Assembly: GCA_015232555.1 (NCBI GenBank)
Contig: JADFZJ010000043.1
Location: forward strand, 1 to 32,663
Length of the DNA: 32,663 bases
Source: Desulfamplus sp.
GTDB taxonomy: Bacteria; Desulfobacterota; Desulfobacteria; Desulfobacterales; Desulfobacteraceae
Direction of reading: 5' to 3'
This document shows, in pieces, positions 22,498 to 32,310 of this stretch. The position numbers and the translations under genes were made by a program. Position 1 is the stretch's first letter, and each line of letters opens with the position of its first letter. The notes beneath the pieces were generated by a model. The model had not been told where the DNA came from and made no database searches. It worked only from the letters and a program-made list of their open reading frames with translations.

Positions 22498-23735
22498 TTA
22501 CTACCCTCTTTCATATCTATTGCCTTTTGGTATAAAGTAAAAAGATTATCATAATGCAGTTCAGGGTTATATTTTTCTTCCACAGTTTTTCTTGCTGCCT
22601 TCCCTATATCGGTAATGCGAGAATCAGAAAGCGTTAAAAAATCTCTGATTTTTGCTGTTAAATCTCTAACATTACCAGATTCAAATAAAAGACCATTTTT
22701 ACCATCAACAACCATCTCAGGAATACCGCCTATTCTTGCCCCTATAACAGGCTTACCATAAGCAAATGCTTCAAGTATTGAAATTGGTGCATTTTCATAC
22801 CACTCAGAAGGTATTACAACAGCTTTAGCGTTACGTGTTACCTCTCTAAGTTCATTACCTGATAAATACCCTGTAAATTTGATACGGTTGTCATTTTTAG
22901 ATATTGATTCAAGATATCCCCGCTCTGGACCGTCACCTGCAATAACTAATTTAATACTTTTGGATTCTACCTCTAAGAAAGCCTGTATAAGAGTAGATAT
23001 TCCCTTTTCAGCAGAAAGACGACCTAAATATAAAAGATAGTCTTTAGAATCATAGTTTGGCTCAAAAACCTTTGAAACAATATAATTTGGTATATAAATA
23101 ACTTGTTCAGATACCCAGCCAAAATCCACCAATTTATCCTTTAAAAAAAGGCTTGGAGCTACAAAAAAAGAGACATTTAGTCTATATTTTTGAAAATAAT
23201 CATTAAGCCATGTTTCAAGGGCATATATGGCTGATGCAGCCATACTATTTTTGTGGCACTTGTTTAATACAGCCTGATAATATTTGCCTCCCTTACAATC
23301 TTCGCATACCCTATTATTAAACATCATTTTATAACTTGGACATATCAGCTTGTAGTCATGGAGTGTCATTACAATCGGAATATTATTAGCGTAAAGCAAA
23401 TCAAGCACTGAGGTTGTAAGTCTTCCGTAAATATTATGTGCATGTACAACATCTGGTTTAAATTTTTTTAATATTTTTTCGAGTTGTTTTTTTGATTCTG
23501 ACGAATATAGAATCTCTTTTACCATTCTAAATGTACTAAAACCAAAGCTTAAAGAATCGGTTTTTATGTCTTTAGGGAAAAAAGGGGCATACTTTGATGG
23601 AAAATCAGATTCAGTTTTTCGGGCAAAGGCGTGGACAAGATGACCATGAGTTCTGAGCAGTTCTATCTCGCCAAAGTAAACTTGCTCAGAACCGCCACGA
23701 AGGTAATGGTAGTTATTCAAAAATAATATATTCAT
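22494..23735 (-). CDS. Glycosyltransferase family 4 (GT-B fold), second copy
   Basis: This predicted cytoplasmic sugar transferase has 413 residues from the chosen start. Its N-terminus, MNILFLNNYHYLRGGSEQVY, is standard for GT4. The middle has VVHAHNIYGRL and TLHDYKLICPSYKMM, then a cysteine-containing insert (VCEDCKGGKYYQAVLNKCHK) seen in a subgroup of GT4 enzymes. The donor half has YLGRLSAEKGISTLIQAF, LVIAGDGPERGYLESI and PSEWYENAPISILEAFAYGK. The frame is open to an ATG at 23816 overlapping the polymerase gene end by 8 bases. I prefer 23735 because the extra 27 residues are outside the family. Neither start has a good ribosome-binding site, so the choice is uncertain. Confidence 0.87.
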   Translation of the reverse strand: MNILFLNNYHYLRGGSEQVYFGEIELLRTHGHLVHAFARKTESDFPSKYAPFFPKDIKTDSLSFGFSTFRMVKEILYSSESKKQLEKILKKFKPDVVHAHNIYGRLTTSVLDLLYANNIPIVMTLHDYKLICPSYKMMFNNRVCEDCKGGKYYQAVLNKCHKNSMAASAIYALETWLNDYFQKYRLNVSFFVAPSLFLKDKLVDFGWVSEQVIYIPNYIVSKVFEPNYDSKDYLLYLGRLSAEKGISTLIQAFLEVESKSIKLVIAGDGPERGYLESISKNDNRIKFTGYLSGNELREVTRNAKAVVIPSEWYENAPISILEAFAYGKPVIGARIGGIPEMVVDGKNGLLFESGNVRDLTAKIRDFLTLSDSRITDIGKAARKTVEEKYNPELHYDNLFTLYQKAIDMKEGSK

Positions 23736-23808
23736 AATATTAGTGAGAGTATCCTTGTGCTTTATATATGTTTTTACAAAATGATCCAAATATTCTATGT
23801 TATACTCA

Positions 23809-25035
23809 TTAAGCATCTATTCCATTTTTTAACTTTTCGTTGGGTTTCCTGTTTCCAATCATATAAAACGCAATCATGCTCATTACTAAAAAATTATCGT
23901 AGTTATTTTCTGTTATTGAATATACGGCAATTATTACAATTATCCATCTGCTTTCTATATCCATCTGCCTATAAAGAGAAACCCAAATTACCATGTTTAA
24001 TAAAAACGATATGATTCCCCCTTCAAAAATAATTCGTAAATAGTCATTATGAGATTTTATACCGAAATGTTGATCTGTTGAACCGACTCCATAACCGAAA
24101 AAAATTTTAATATATGATGAATTAAAAAATAATCTCAAAATATTAGCCCAATGGTTTAAACGCCATAGTGCCGAGGTATAGTCTCCTTTTTTTTCTAAAA
24201 CACTTGTATAGTAATTTACTGGTTTTCCAGATATTAGTGTATCATAATTTTCTTTTAGCACTTCAATTTTTTTGACTGTAGAATCTATTGCTTTTATATA
24301 TTTATTATTAAAATATAGTGTGACAATACAGGTAATAATAAATAATAAAAATAACAAAACAATTAGAATTTTTTTATGTGCCTCTATTTTAAAAGAGTAA
24401 GAATAATAACCTATCCCTGCAAGGTATCCCAATACAGCACCGCTCGTTTGGGATGCCAATATTATGGATACTACGATTATATGGGTGAGTAGTTTAATTG
24501 AAAAACTGGAACCCTTGAAATCAATTAAAAAAAATAATAGTATAGCTGTTAAGGCAAAATTATTGGGGTTTGTTAAAAAACCACTAACACGCTCTTGTGG
24601 TATTTCTCGAACAATCGACAATAACCATCCAAGAGCCAAAAACAATAAAATAAAAAGATATAAATATTTACATAATATAGATTCTTGTAAATGCCCTAAC
24701 TTCAGATACATTCCGATCAATATTACAAACAGAATAGAGTAATACTTTATCAACTCCTGCAAGGTAGAAATGAACATAGACTTATCATAATAAATAGCAG
24801 GGATTATACTTAAAATAAAACAATAGAAGATAGACACAGTGATAATATTTATTCTTACATACCGAAAATTCTTGAAGTTAAGAATTATAACAAAAGCAAG
24901 AAAAATAATAGCCCCAACAAACGATGGGAAAATATTGAATAAGCCATTAATCAATAAAAAACCGATATAGATGAAATAACTCAATACTATATTATCAGCC
25001 GACTTATTATTAAAAAGATTCTTTCGATTATTCAT
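23809..25035 (-). CDS. O-antigen ligase/polymerase-like membrane protein (Wzy type)
   Basis: The 408-residue protein has about ten predicted membrane spans and one long periplasmic loop. It matches the Wzy_C/O-antigen ligase superfamily through ERVSGFLTNPNNFALTAILL, ALWRLNHWANILRLF in the large loop and GIKSHNDYLRIIFEGGIISF, the conserved H-N-D/E region. It should polymerise flipped repeat units in the periplasm. It cannot be told from a ligase, but a flippase, chain-length protein and initiating transferase in the same locus favour polymerase. The ATG has no visible Shine-Dalgarno sequence. This stretch (about 23.8-25 kb) is even richer in A and T than the rest, as is usual for polymerase genes. 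Confidence 0.85.
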   Translation of the reverse strand: MNNRKNLFNNKSADNIVLSYFIYIGFLLINGLFNIFPSFVGAIIFLAFVIILNFKNFRYVRINIITVSIFYCFILSIIPAIYYDKSMFISTLQELIKYYSILFVILIGMYLKLGHLQESILCKYLYLFILLFLALGWLLSIVREIPQERVSGFLTNPNNFALTAILLFFLIDFKGSSFSIKLLTHIIVVSIILASQTSGAVLGYLAGIGYYSYSFKIEAHKKILIVLLFLLFIITCIVTLYFNNKYIKAIDSTVKKIEVLKENYDTLISGKPVNYYTSVLEKKGDYTSALWRLNHWANILRLFFNSSYIKIFFGYGVGSTDQHFGIKSHNDYLRIIFEGGIISFLLNMVIWVSLYRQMDIESRWIIVIIAVYSITENNYDNFLVMSMIAFYMIGNRKPNEKLKNGIDA

Positions 25036-25065
25036 TTAGTAATGTGTTTATATATTTTGAAAATT

Positions 25066-26088
25066 TTAGGCATGCTTTTTATTGTTTAATTTTGTATTAA
25101 TTGCCATAGCTAATTTAAGAATGCTTAATGGTAAAAAGCTTAAAGTATAGAGCATAAATTTTTTCTTTAATAGCGTTTTTGATTTTGGATATGTTGTCTT
25201 TAAAATCTTTCTGGCAATCTGAGGCTTTCCAGCAAATTTTATATAAAATTCAGCCGAAATTAAGGCGTATTTTTTAAGATATTCTATAAGATCAGGCAAA
25301 ACATCACGAGAAACTTCATCACGTAAAATTGCTTCTTGAGCTGTTCTATAAAAACGGGGGCTTCTTTCTTCTACTAAAGAGCAAAGATTATTTGGGCACT
25401 TGCTTATAATATTAAAAAAAATCTTACTTATGCGGTTATTACTGTTCAAAAAATAAGTTGCACCAATTTGATTACTGAAAGCAATTGGATATTTAATTGC
25501 TATTCTTTCCCACAAATCTTTATCTTCTCCCATGCTTGTAGTTGTGGCAAAATTTCCTACAATTAACAGTACTGATTTTGGGATGACAGCTGTTGAAGAG
25601 CATACAGGCTCTCCTTCAAGAGCCGCACTAAAATAGCTGGGCAGTAGTATCCCTTCCCAAGGAAAGGGGGGTATTGATGAAAATTTTGGAATAGATTTTC
25701 TACCTTTTGAGTTTAGGACTTGATATAGTGTTGCATAAACACCGGCATCAGGATAATGATGTATCAAATTATTTATTATAGCTAAATGATTGTTTTTCCA
25801 TTCATCGTCTGCGTCCAAAAAAGCTATATAATCATTGCGGCAATTTGCTATCCCTGTATTTCTTGCAGCAGAAACTCCCGCATTCTTTTGCTGAATAAAC
25901 TTTATCCTGCCATCGTTGTATTGTCTTACTATTGAAGCACTTTTATCAATCGAACCATCATCAACAATTATCAATTCAAATTCTTGTAATGTCTGATTCA
26001 GCACAGAATCTATAGCACGTTTAATCTCTTTTTCTTTGTTATAAAGAGGAATCACAATGCTAAATTTTATATTTTGTTTTTGCTCCAT
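25066..26088 (-). CDS. Glycosyltransferase family 2 (GT-A fold)
   Basis: The 340-residue protein has the GT2 nucleotide-sugar domain in its first 220 residues. Visible are FSIVIPLYNKEKEIKRAIDS, FELIIVDDGSIDKSASIV, NAGVSAARNTGIA and the metal-binding YIAFLDADDEW (DxD). The last third (about residues 225-340) is basic and helical, ending PLSILKLAMAINTKLNNKKH, with no further known domain. It probably adds a sugar to the lipid-linked intermediate at the cytoplasmic face. It follows the pyruvyltransferase gene by 21 bases and precedes the polymerase by 30, in the same transcript direction. Only a distant AGGAT lies before the ATG. Confidence 0.9.
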   Translation of the reverse strand: MEQKQNIKFSIVIPLYNKEKEIKRAIDSVLNQTLQEFELIIVDDGSIDKSASIVRQYNDGRIKFIQQKNAGVSAARNTGIANCRNDYIAFLDADDEWKNNHLAIINNLIHHYPDAGVYATLYQVLNSKGRKSIPKFSSIPPFPWEGILLPSYFSAALEGEPVCSSTAVIPKSVLLIVGNFATTTSMGEDKDLWERIAIKYPIAFSNQIGATYFLNSNNRISKIFFNIISKCPNNLCSLVEERSPRFYRTAQEAILRDEVSRDVLPDLIEYLKKYALISAEFYIKFAGKPQIARKILKTTYPKSKTLLKKKFMLYTLSFLPLSILKLAMAINTKLNNKKHA

Positions 26089-26109
26089 AAATATTGTAAT
26101 CCTGTAGTG

Positions 26110-27327
26110 TTATTTTGAAAGCAAACTAAGTAAATGGTTACCCGCCTCTAATGCTTTAGACTTAACTGCTTCCATTTTGTTACTCAGAGTAGATTTGATG
26201 ATAGAGTGCTCATGGAGTGCCTTCATCGTAGTCTTTATAAGATTATCAATGGTCATATTCTCAGAGGATAAGACATATTCGGTATGTCCAAAAAGTTCTT
26301 CATTTATACCCCATGCTTTAAGGCTGTAAGCGATACTGACTGTTGGTACACATGATGAAAGACTTGCTATCGTTGAGTGGGTTCTAGAACCGATGAAACA
26401 ACTTAATTTTGATATTACCCATTTCAGTTCTGGTGCACTCATTCCCTCCTTTAAAAGATGGATATCGTTAGTATCATTGCCAAGAGAGTTTTTGATATTA
26501 GCCAATAGTTCATAATCATCTGTATGTGATGATGTGACATGATAAATAAGAACAACGGGTCGTTTTATCTGATCTCGGATATGCAGCACCATTTGTCTGA
26601 CCCAGCTATTAGGATCAAGACCGTCGGTTTTTATTCTTTTCATAATAAGAGGACTTAAATTAAGTCCAATGGCTGAAGTTAAATAGTTTTCATTCAGTTC
26701 AAGCCCTTCTGGTCTAAGAGTGGGCATAAGAAATGCAGGGTCTGCTGTTAGAAAGACATTCCTGCAGCCATGAGCAACAAGGTAGTCAAAGGAGAGTTTT
26801 TCACGGACATGAATTTGATCAACTTCTTTACTCAGGTGGTTTATAATTGTCTTTTTATACCTTCCTGCATTATCAAACGGTCCAACCGATGCACCAAAAA
26901 TTACAAAAGGTTTACCCTGTTTCTTAACAAATTTACCTAACTGAATAAACCTTCTGGGAATACCATAGTCAAGAGAGTAGTTATCACCTCCAACCGACAG
27001 TACAATGTCACTGTTACGAATATCTGGCAATATCTGTTTAAGGCACAATTCATCCCAAATGAGAGTAGCGTAACGAAGAGAAGCTGTCTTTATTATACGA
27101 TCTGAAAAGCTTTTGTAAGAAATTGGTAAGGCTTTATGGTTAATAGTGTCTTCAATATCTGACCGATATGATTCATTATTATTCATGACATTATAAATGT
27201 TCGTACATTCTATATTATTAAAAGTCTTTTCAAGTATTTCCTTTGTTCCTCGAATAATAGCCTCACACCCACGATTGGAATTAGGACCATTACCGACGAA
27301 TAATATTTTAGTGGGACATTTATTCAT
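26110..27327 (-). CDS. Polysaccharide pyruvyltransferase family protein
   Basis: The 405-residue protein matches the polysaccharide pyruvyl transferase family (CsaB, WcaK, AmsJ), which adds pyruvate ketals from phosphoenolpyruvate to sugars and gives acidic polymers. Typical stretches are KILFVGNGPNSNRGCEAIIR, DIVLSVGGDNYSLDYG, PFVIFGASVGPFDN, VFLTADPAFLM and the C-terminal LSCFIGSRTHSTIASLSSCV. The ATG at 27327 is preferred because GGAGG lies 8 bases before it and the codon forms an ATGA overlap with the upstream FrhB-like stop; five extra codons upstream would begin at a TTG. The pairing with the FrhB-like gene is common in polysaccharide loci. The assembled polymer is therefore probably pyruvylated. 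Confidence 0.88.
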   Translation of the reverse strand: MNKCPTKILFVGNGPNSNRGCEAIIRGTKEILEKTFNNIECTNIYNVMNNNESYRSDIEDTINHKALPISYKSFSDRIIKTASLRYATLIWDELCLKQILPDIRNSDIVLSVGGDNYSLDYGIPRRFIQLGKFVKKQGKPFVIFGASVGPFDNAGRYKKTIINHLSKEVDQIHVREKLSFDYLVAHGCRNVFLTADPAFLMPTLRPEGLELNENYLTSAIGLNLSPLIMKRIKTDGLDPNSWVRQMVLHIRDQIKRPVVLIYHVTSSHTDDYELLANIKNSLGNDTNDIHLLKEGMSAPELKWVISKLSCFIGSRTHSTIASLSSCVPTVSIAYSLKAWGINEELFGHTEYVLSSENMTIDNLIKTTMKALHEHSIIKSTLSNKMEAVKSKALEAGNHLLSLLSK

Positions 27328-28733
27328 GATTGTAACCTCCAAAGTAATAATTGCAGTCTTCTAAGTATAGCGTTAAGATATCTGTAAATCCGTTTTCTTT
27401 TTTCTACCCTATCAACTTCTACAAAATAAGTCTGAATTCTACCCTTAAACTGTTCATAATTTTTGTCACACTGATTCCACAGATGTTTGCTTGCAAGAGA
27501 GATTTCATATAAGAGAGCTATTTCTTCTTGGTCACCAATCTCATATATGGAATGTAAGGCAGATTCCCTTTTTTGGGGAATCCGTAAACCAGTTCCTTTC
27601 AGATATTTGATTCTTTGTTTTAGCTTATATCTTTTGAATATCAGATTGGAGTATTGTGATTGAATAACCTCTTTAATTGAAATTGGTGTTTGAGAAATTT
27701 CTTCTTTATATTGCTCTATGAGTTTGTTAATTTTTTCTGAACGAGACACCATAATAGTATGACCACGCCAATCTTCTTTATAGCGAGAGAGCCATGCATC
27801 CATGAACGATGCGTCGGCACATTCCGCATAAATATCATCACAAAAATTGCAGGCGTGTAAAGCAAACAGACGATTTGTCCAGTATTTCCCATATCCGTCC
27901 GTCCAGTGTGTGGTAAAAGAATGTTCATCTCCCGCAGTTGAAGCATACTTGATTTCAATTCCGAAATCAGATGTATAACGCATAGGGTCTTTTTTACGAA
28001 ACTTGACGCTGGTTATATTATGAGGGTTTCCGCCAAACCGTGCACAGACGCTTTCTATCAAACCTTTTGAAACATTATGTCCACAGGTTAAGCCAAGTAT
28101 GAATGGAATATTTTTTCTGCAATAAGGCATTTTTTGTTGAAGATTTCTGATTGCTTTACAAACACATGGTAGGGCAATAATTGCAAAGCGTTTATTGGAA
28201 TGAATTATCGTATCTAAAAGCTTTGATAATTCTACAGGATAATAACATGAACGTGCTCCTGTTTTAATCTCATCAGCAGTATTACATATTTTATAAGAAA
28301 AAAGTAAGTCAGTATCAGGCTGAACATTTATCACAGCATCAACAGCACCTGATAATAATAGCTTTTCCTGAATCCAGGTTGCGAGTCCGCCTGACGTGCT
28401 TTCTATCCGTTTGTCTTCATTTAAAATACTGCCAACCAGAGTTTTTAAGTAAAATCCTATTAAAGAGTCATAATTTATATTAGGAATTTGCATGAAAATG
28501 GAATTCGTAATTTCTGATTCGTTTGGTGAAGAGTCGCTGAAAGGACATACGGAAAGGCATAATGAGCATTTGTCACCACACTTTCGCTGTTCCGTGATAT
28601 CTGCCAAATACTCCCCATGCTCGGAAAAGCGAATATAAAGGATTTTCTGTGGGCAGATAGCAGTGCATACACCACACCCTACACAAAGATTATGCTGGAC
28701 AATTTCACTAATAACATTAATTTTTGTGTTCAT
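27324..28733 (-). CDS. FrhB/FdhB-type iron-sulfur protein of a polysaccharide locus
   Basis: The 469-residue protein is related to the beta subunit of coenzyme F420 hydrogenases and dehydrogenases. The N-terminus has two ferredoxin-type [4Fe-4S] motifs: Cys17, 20, 23 and 27 (CVGCGVCTAICP) and Cys52, 56, 59 and 63 (CGDKCSLCLSVCP). FrhB-type domains follow, with ESTSGGLATWIQEKLLLSGA, AIIALPCVCKAIRNL and LHACNFCDDIYAECADASF. In polysaccharide clusters these proteins sit next to pyruvyltransferases and may do a redox step on a sugar; the reaction is not known. The last 80 residues are basic and helical. It is coupled by 4-base ATGA overlaps to the flippase upstream and the pyruvyltransferase downstream. 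Confidence 0.85.
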   Translation of the reverse strand: MNTKINVISEIVQHNLCVGCGVCTAICPQKILYIRFSEHGEYLADITEQRKCGDKCSLCLSVCPFSDSSPNESEITNSIFMQIPNINYDSLIGFYLKTLVGSILNEDKRIESTSGGLATWIQEKLLLSGAVDAVINVQPDTDLLFSYKICNTADEIKTGARSCYYPVELSKLLDTIIHSNKRFAIIALPCVCKAIRNLQQKMPYCRKNIPFILGLTCGHNVSKGLIESVCARFGGNPHNITSVKFRKKDPMRYTSDFGIEIKYASTAGDEHSFTTHWTDGYGKYWTNRLFALHACNFCDDIYAECADASFMDAWLSRYKEDWRGHTIMVSRSEKINKLIEQYKEEISQTPISIKEVIQSQYSNLIFKRYKLKQRIKYLKGTGLRIPQKRESALHSIYEIGDQEEIALLYEISLASKHLWNQCDKNYEQFKGRIQTYFVEVDRVEKRKRIYRYLNAILRRLQLLLWRLQS

Positions 28734-30034
28734 ATTATGAATTTATGCCTTTTTCTCAAAATATCGTAAAAAGTGATTATACCGTATAAAACAATGGCGG
28801 AACCGTGGCTCACAACTAAAGTTATAGCAGCCCCTGTGGCTTGATATTTAGGGATAAACAACCAAGCAATAAGCATACTTAATAGTCCGGTCACCAATAC
28901 GGAATACATGTATAATTTATCTTTATTGGAGATTATGACATATTGTGAAAAAACAATCCCACAACTTAACATTAAGATATAAAGACCTATAAAGCGTAGA
29001 GGAGTGATAGATTGAGCATATTCGTGACTGAAAAAATTAGAAATTATGAACTCTGGAAATACAATCATTGGAACCGCTATTGGCAAAACAGTCATCACCA
29101 TCACAGCCAGATATTTAACCACAAACATAAAAAGCCCAGATTCTGTGGTATCTTCCATTTGTAGTTTTCTGGCAAAAATGGGCTGTCCAATGCGGGATAT
29201 CTGCTCAATAAAAATGTTGCCTACCCAGAAGAACTGCCATGCAGCAGAATAAACTCCCAGCTCTTCTGAGCCGCAGTAGTTTTTTAGTATAAGTTGATTA
29301 AAATTAGTAAATCCAAGTCCACATAAAGCAGAAAAACATAGGAAAAAATTGCGTGCCAACCATTCCCATATCCCAAGAATAAGTGTTTTAATCCTGATTT
29401 TTTTCAAGTATTGAGAAAATATCCAACCGTATTGTATGGCAAGATAAATACATGCAGTTGCCGTCATAGATATCCCTACATACTTTACTGTTAATTGGCT
29501 ATCAAAAATTAGGATATAGCTCCATATAGAAACAAAAAACATGATGCGATAAAAAGCAAAGTATATACTGTGTCTGCGAATATTATTTGTTGCGTCATAT
29601 ACTCCCTTTGCTTCAAGTGAAATCAGGCTACTTCCAATAATAACCCAGAGAACAAGGTCACTTCCTTTATTTGGATACATTTTAATATAAATAGATAGAA
29701 TAATAAGACAGGTAAAAAGTAATATAAGCTTTAGTAGTAGTGTAATCCCGACAATTTCAGCCATTCTGTGTTCCTGCTGAACAATATCTCTGATTAAAGT
29801 TTTATCTGTCCCGTAGCGTGTAATTGTTTCGATATATGATGATATAGCTATACTATAAGATAAAATTCCGTAATTCAGTGATCCTAAAATATTTGCCATC
29901 TTAATCCTAGTTGCAAAACCTATTGCTGCAAGTAGCATATTGACAATTATTAAGAAAATCAATGTATTAAAATTGCGATTATTTCCTTTTATCAGGGGAA
30001 TAATTTTTGCGTATACTTGCTTTATGATAGACAA
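28730..30034 (-). CDS. Wzx-like polysaccharide flippase (MATE/MVF-type)
   Basis: The 434-residue inner-membrane protein has about 12 hydrophobic spans and the form of polysaccharide repeat-unit flippases. It opens with a span at about residues 22-44 (NTLIFLIIVNMLLAAIGFAT), then the typical ILGSLNYGILSYSIAISSYI and the loop YGTDKTLIRDIV. Its last spans include GAAITLVVSHGSAIVLYGI. It should move the undecaprenyl-linked unit to the periplasm for the polymerase. The start is a TTG at 30034 with AAAGG 9 bases upstream; no ATG occurs before the first span. It is first in a tightly coupled run down to the exosortase. The 163 bases upstream of it hold nothing I can name. Confidence 0.88.
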   Translation of the reverse strand: MSIIKQVYAKIIPLIKGNNRNFNTLIFLIIVNMLLAAIGFATRIKMANILGSLNYGILSYSIAISSYIETITRYGTDKTLIRDIVQQEHRMAEIVGITLLLKLILLFTCLIILSIYIKMYPNKGSDLVLWVIIGSSLISLEAKGVYDATNNIRRHSIYFAFYRIMFFVSIWSYILIFDSQLTVKYVGISMTATACIYLAIQYGWIFSQYLKKIRIKTLILGIWEWLARNFFLCFSALCGLGFTNFNQLILKNYCGSEELGVYSAAWQFFWVGNIFIEQISRIGQPIFARKLQMEDTTESGLFMFVVKYLAVMVMTVLPIAVPMIVFPEFIISNFFSHEYAQSITPLRFIGLYILMLSCGIVFSQYVIISNKDKLYMYSVLVTGLLSMLIAWLFIPKYQATGAAITLVVSHGSAIVLYGIITFYDILRKRHKFII

Positions 30035-30197
30035 GTTTGGTAACCTTTAGAATCTTGATTTTTCAGGTTGGTAGCATCCTTCATATAACCCTAAAATGGG
30101 ATAATAGCTTCATAAAGTGTCAACTATTTTACGAAGAATGCTCAAAATTTCATGCAATTGACCTGCGTTTAAGTGACAACTTTCCTGACAATAACCA

Positions 30198-32276
30198 CTA
30201 TTGTATAGCAGAACTCACCAACATTTTTCCTCCATTAACTTGTAATTCAATCAGCTTATAATATGCCTTACCATCAAAACCATCTAATGGAAGCATAATT
30301 GCCTTTGATGTTAATGGATCTAATAAACCAATTTTCAACACGTAACGTCCTTCCTTAATGTCAACAGGAATTTTAATTGATGATTTAATACTTATCTGTT
30401 TTTCTGGGAACCATTTCCATGTCGGAACTTGAGGTGTTTCCTGAAATTCTAAAACAGAATTATCATTACTATCAGTAATAGTGAATTTCAGTACATAATC
30501 TCGATAACAGGGAGCATTCCCTTTATTTTTCCATACTTGCTCAAGTTCCAAGATTGTTGGCATATTTTTTGGATTGACGTCGATAACCGCAGGACAACTG
30601 ATTTTTTCTAAGATGAAACGATATCCAATTTTTTTTGCAGCATCTTCAATTATTTTAGTTGCATCATAACTTAGTCCCTTGTTTCGAGGTAGGTAGTTCA
30701 AATTAATATAACTTACAGGATCTGCTAACCCTATAGAAAAAATATTTTGTATGTTTATAATATTATCTTCAATACCTGCGAATTCATAACTACAAGAAAG
30801 TCCGTTATTTTCCGTTGCATCCTCAACATTATTATTAGCAACTAAGTCATTATTTGAAATTCTGGTTAGACTGAAATTCTTCGCATACATTTCTATTGAC
30901 ATTAATTCTTTTATTCCTTTCTCAATGCCAAGTAGTCCTTTTGTTTCTGTTGATCCAGCCTGAAATTCTGCCGACAATGATTGCCATGTATTCATCGCCA
31001 ATGCATCATATTTGTTTGAAAAGTAATTTTTTACAAACTGATTGTTGCTATTATTGGCTTGAAGTTTGAGATAAGGTTTCATAAGGCTGTTGCTGATAGT
31101 TCTTACTTTTATCAGCCCTTCTATACGATACTTTTCACCCGGTATTAATTTTTCATCAACAAGTTTTATTCTTGCATAATTCCAATCTCCATTTTGCTCA
31201 CCTGAAATTTTTACACCTTCATCTTGTGCCTGACTTAAATTTATTCCATTCATGCTAATCCAACCGTCAAGAGATTTTTCTCCGCTTGGGTTTAAAACTT
31301 GGTTTACAGAAGTTTCCATTGAGTACTTATTTTCTGATACAGCAACTCTTGGATATCCATAATTGATGAAATATTTTGACATTGGACCCATTGATTTTCC
31401 ATCTGCCAAATTTAGTCCATCATACCTGAGGTTAATTTTTCCATTTGTCGCATAATTTACAATTGTATTCTGATATGGAGCAATATTAAGAAATAATTGA
31501 ATATTTGGAAAAGACTTTTGATAAGACGAAATCATTGACTGATATGCTTTCAGAAAAACCTCTCCAGAGTAACCATTTTTAAGTAACTCTTCATCTGTCC
31601 ACATGCCACTTGCCCCGTTCCCAAAATGCATCTCACCCCATACCCCAATATTACGCATATCTAAAAACTCAATGTCTTTATTTTGATTAAACTCGTTCCC
31701 CATAGCTTTTATAAAATTTTGAATTTTCTGTAAGTACAGCTCATTCCAGTAAACAGGATCTATTTGTTTTCCATTCATGTGAGAAACGCCCGGAACACCA
31801 GAATCAAACACCCACAACGGTGTTGCTTGGCTACCAATTGTTGTTGACATTACGCCAAATGCAAATCTATTGAAACCTTTTGCTTTCCAAGTAGTTATCC
31901 AGGATTTTATAATATCGAATTTGTATACTCCTTCCTGAGGTTCCAATTGATCCCATGTGAATCTTGAATATGCAATATCTGTATAAGGTTTAATAGATTC
32001 ATATAATGACCAATCTCCTATCCATGTTGGGTAGGTCAAACCACATCCCTGATTAAATACTGGTTTATCTAATTCAGGAGGATTATACTCATACGTACCA
32101 CCGAGCGTCACTGTCCCACTGTTAGCTATATTGTTAACAGTGCTATTATTAACCGAATCTGATGTTGACAATAGTTGCCCATTGTTATCTACTATCATAA
32201 TTATATCACTGTAAACATGATCAATTAAACACATAGATATCAAGATACAATAAAAAAACACTTTATACTTGTACAT
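30198..32276 (-). CDS. Secreted DUF4832-type glycoside-hydrolase-like protein with internal CBM-like domain
   Basis: The 692-residue protein has a signal peptide (residues 1-23, ending HVYS). A TIM-barrel-like region (about 75-325) has GH features: RFTWDQLEPQEGVYKFDIIK and the carboxylate stretch NIGVWGEMHFGN with Glu215. A second candidate carboxylate is Glu315 in PRVAVSENKYSM. Residues 326-480 read as an inserted carbohydrate-binding jelly roll (NPSGEKSLDGWISMNG, PGEKYRIEGLIKVRT). Residues 500-690 match the DUF4832 C-terminal part (KIIEDAAKKIGYRFILEKIS, VWKNKGNAPCYRDYVLKF, EGRYVLKIGLLDP). It may trim or modify the locus polysaccharide in the periplasm or outside the cell; activity is not proven. 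There is no sorting tail. GAGGTG lies 5 bases before the ATG. Confidence 0.75.
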   Translation of the reverse strand: MYKYKVFFYCILISMCLIDHVYSDIIMIVDNNGQLLSTSDSVNNSTVNNIANSGTVTLGGTYEYNPPELDKPVFNQGCGLTYPTWIGDWSLYESIKPYTDIAYSRFTWDQLEPQEGVYKFDIIKSWITTWKAKGFNRFAFGVMSTTIGSQATPLWVFDSGVPGVSHMNGKQIDPVYWNELYLQKIQNFIKAMGNEFNQNKDIEFLDMRNIGVWGEMHFGNGASGMWTDEELLKNGYSGEVFLKAYQSMISSYQKSFPNIQLFLNIAPYQNTIVNYATNGKINLRYDGLNLADGKSMGPMSKYFINYGYPRVAVSENKYSMETSVNQVLNPSGEKSLDGWISMNGINLSQAQDEGVKISGEQNGDWNYARIKLVDEKLIPGEKYRIEGLIKVRTISNSLMKPYLKLQANNSNNQFVKNYFSNKYDALAMNTWQSLSAEFQAGSTETKGLLGIEKGIKELMSIEMYAKNFSLTRISNNDLVANNNVEDATENNGLSCSYEFAGIEDNIINIQNIFSIGLADPVSYINLNYLPRNKGLSYDATKIIEDAAKKIGYRFILEKISCPAVIDVNPKNMPTILELEQVWKNKGNAPCYRDYVLKFTITDSNDNSVLEFQETPQVPTWKWFPEKQISIKSSIKIPVDIKEGRYVLKIGLLDPLTSKAIMLPLDGFDGKAYYKLIELQVNGGKMLVSSAIQ

Positions 32277-32310
32277 AATTCACCTCATTTCTAAATATTA
32301 TAAGTCATAA

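Noticed and set aside
23736-23816. 27-residue N-terminal extension of the second GT4 enzyme starting at 23816
   Set aside because: The extra residues lie outside the conserved GT4 start and lack a good ribosome-binding site. Kept only as an alternative start.
30035-30197. Gap between flippase and hydrolase-like genes, searched for promoter or hidden gene
   Set aside because: No convincing promoter, hairpin or coding frame was seen.
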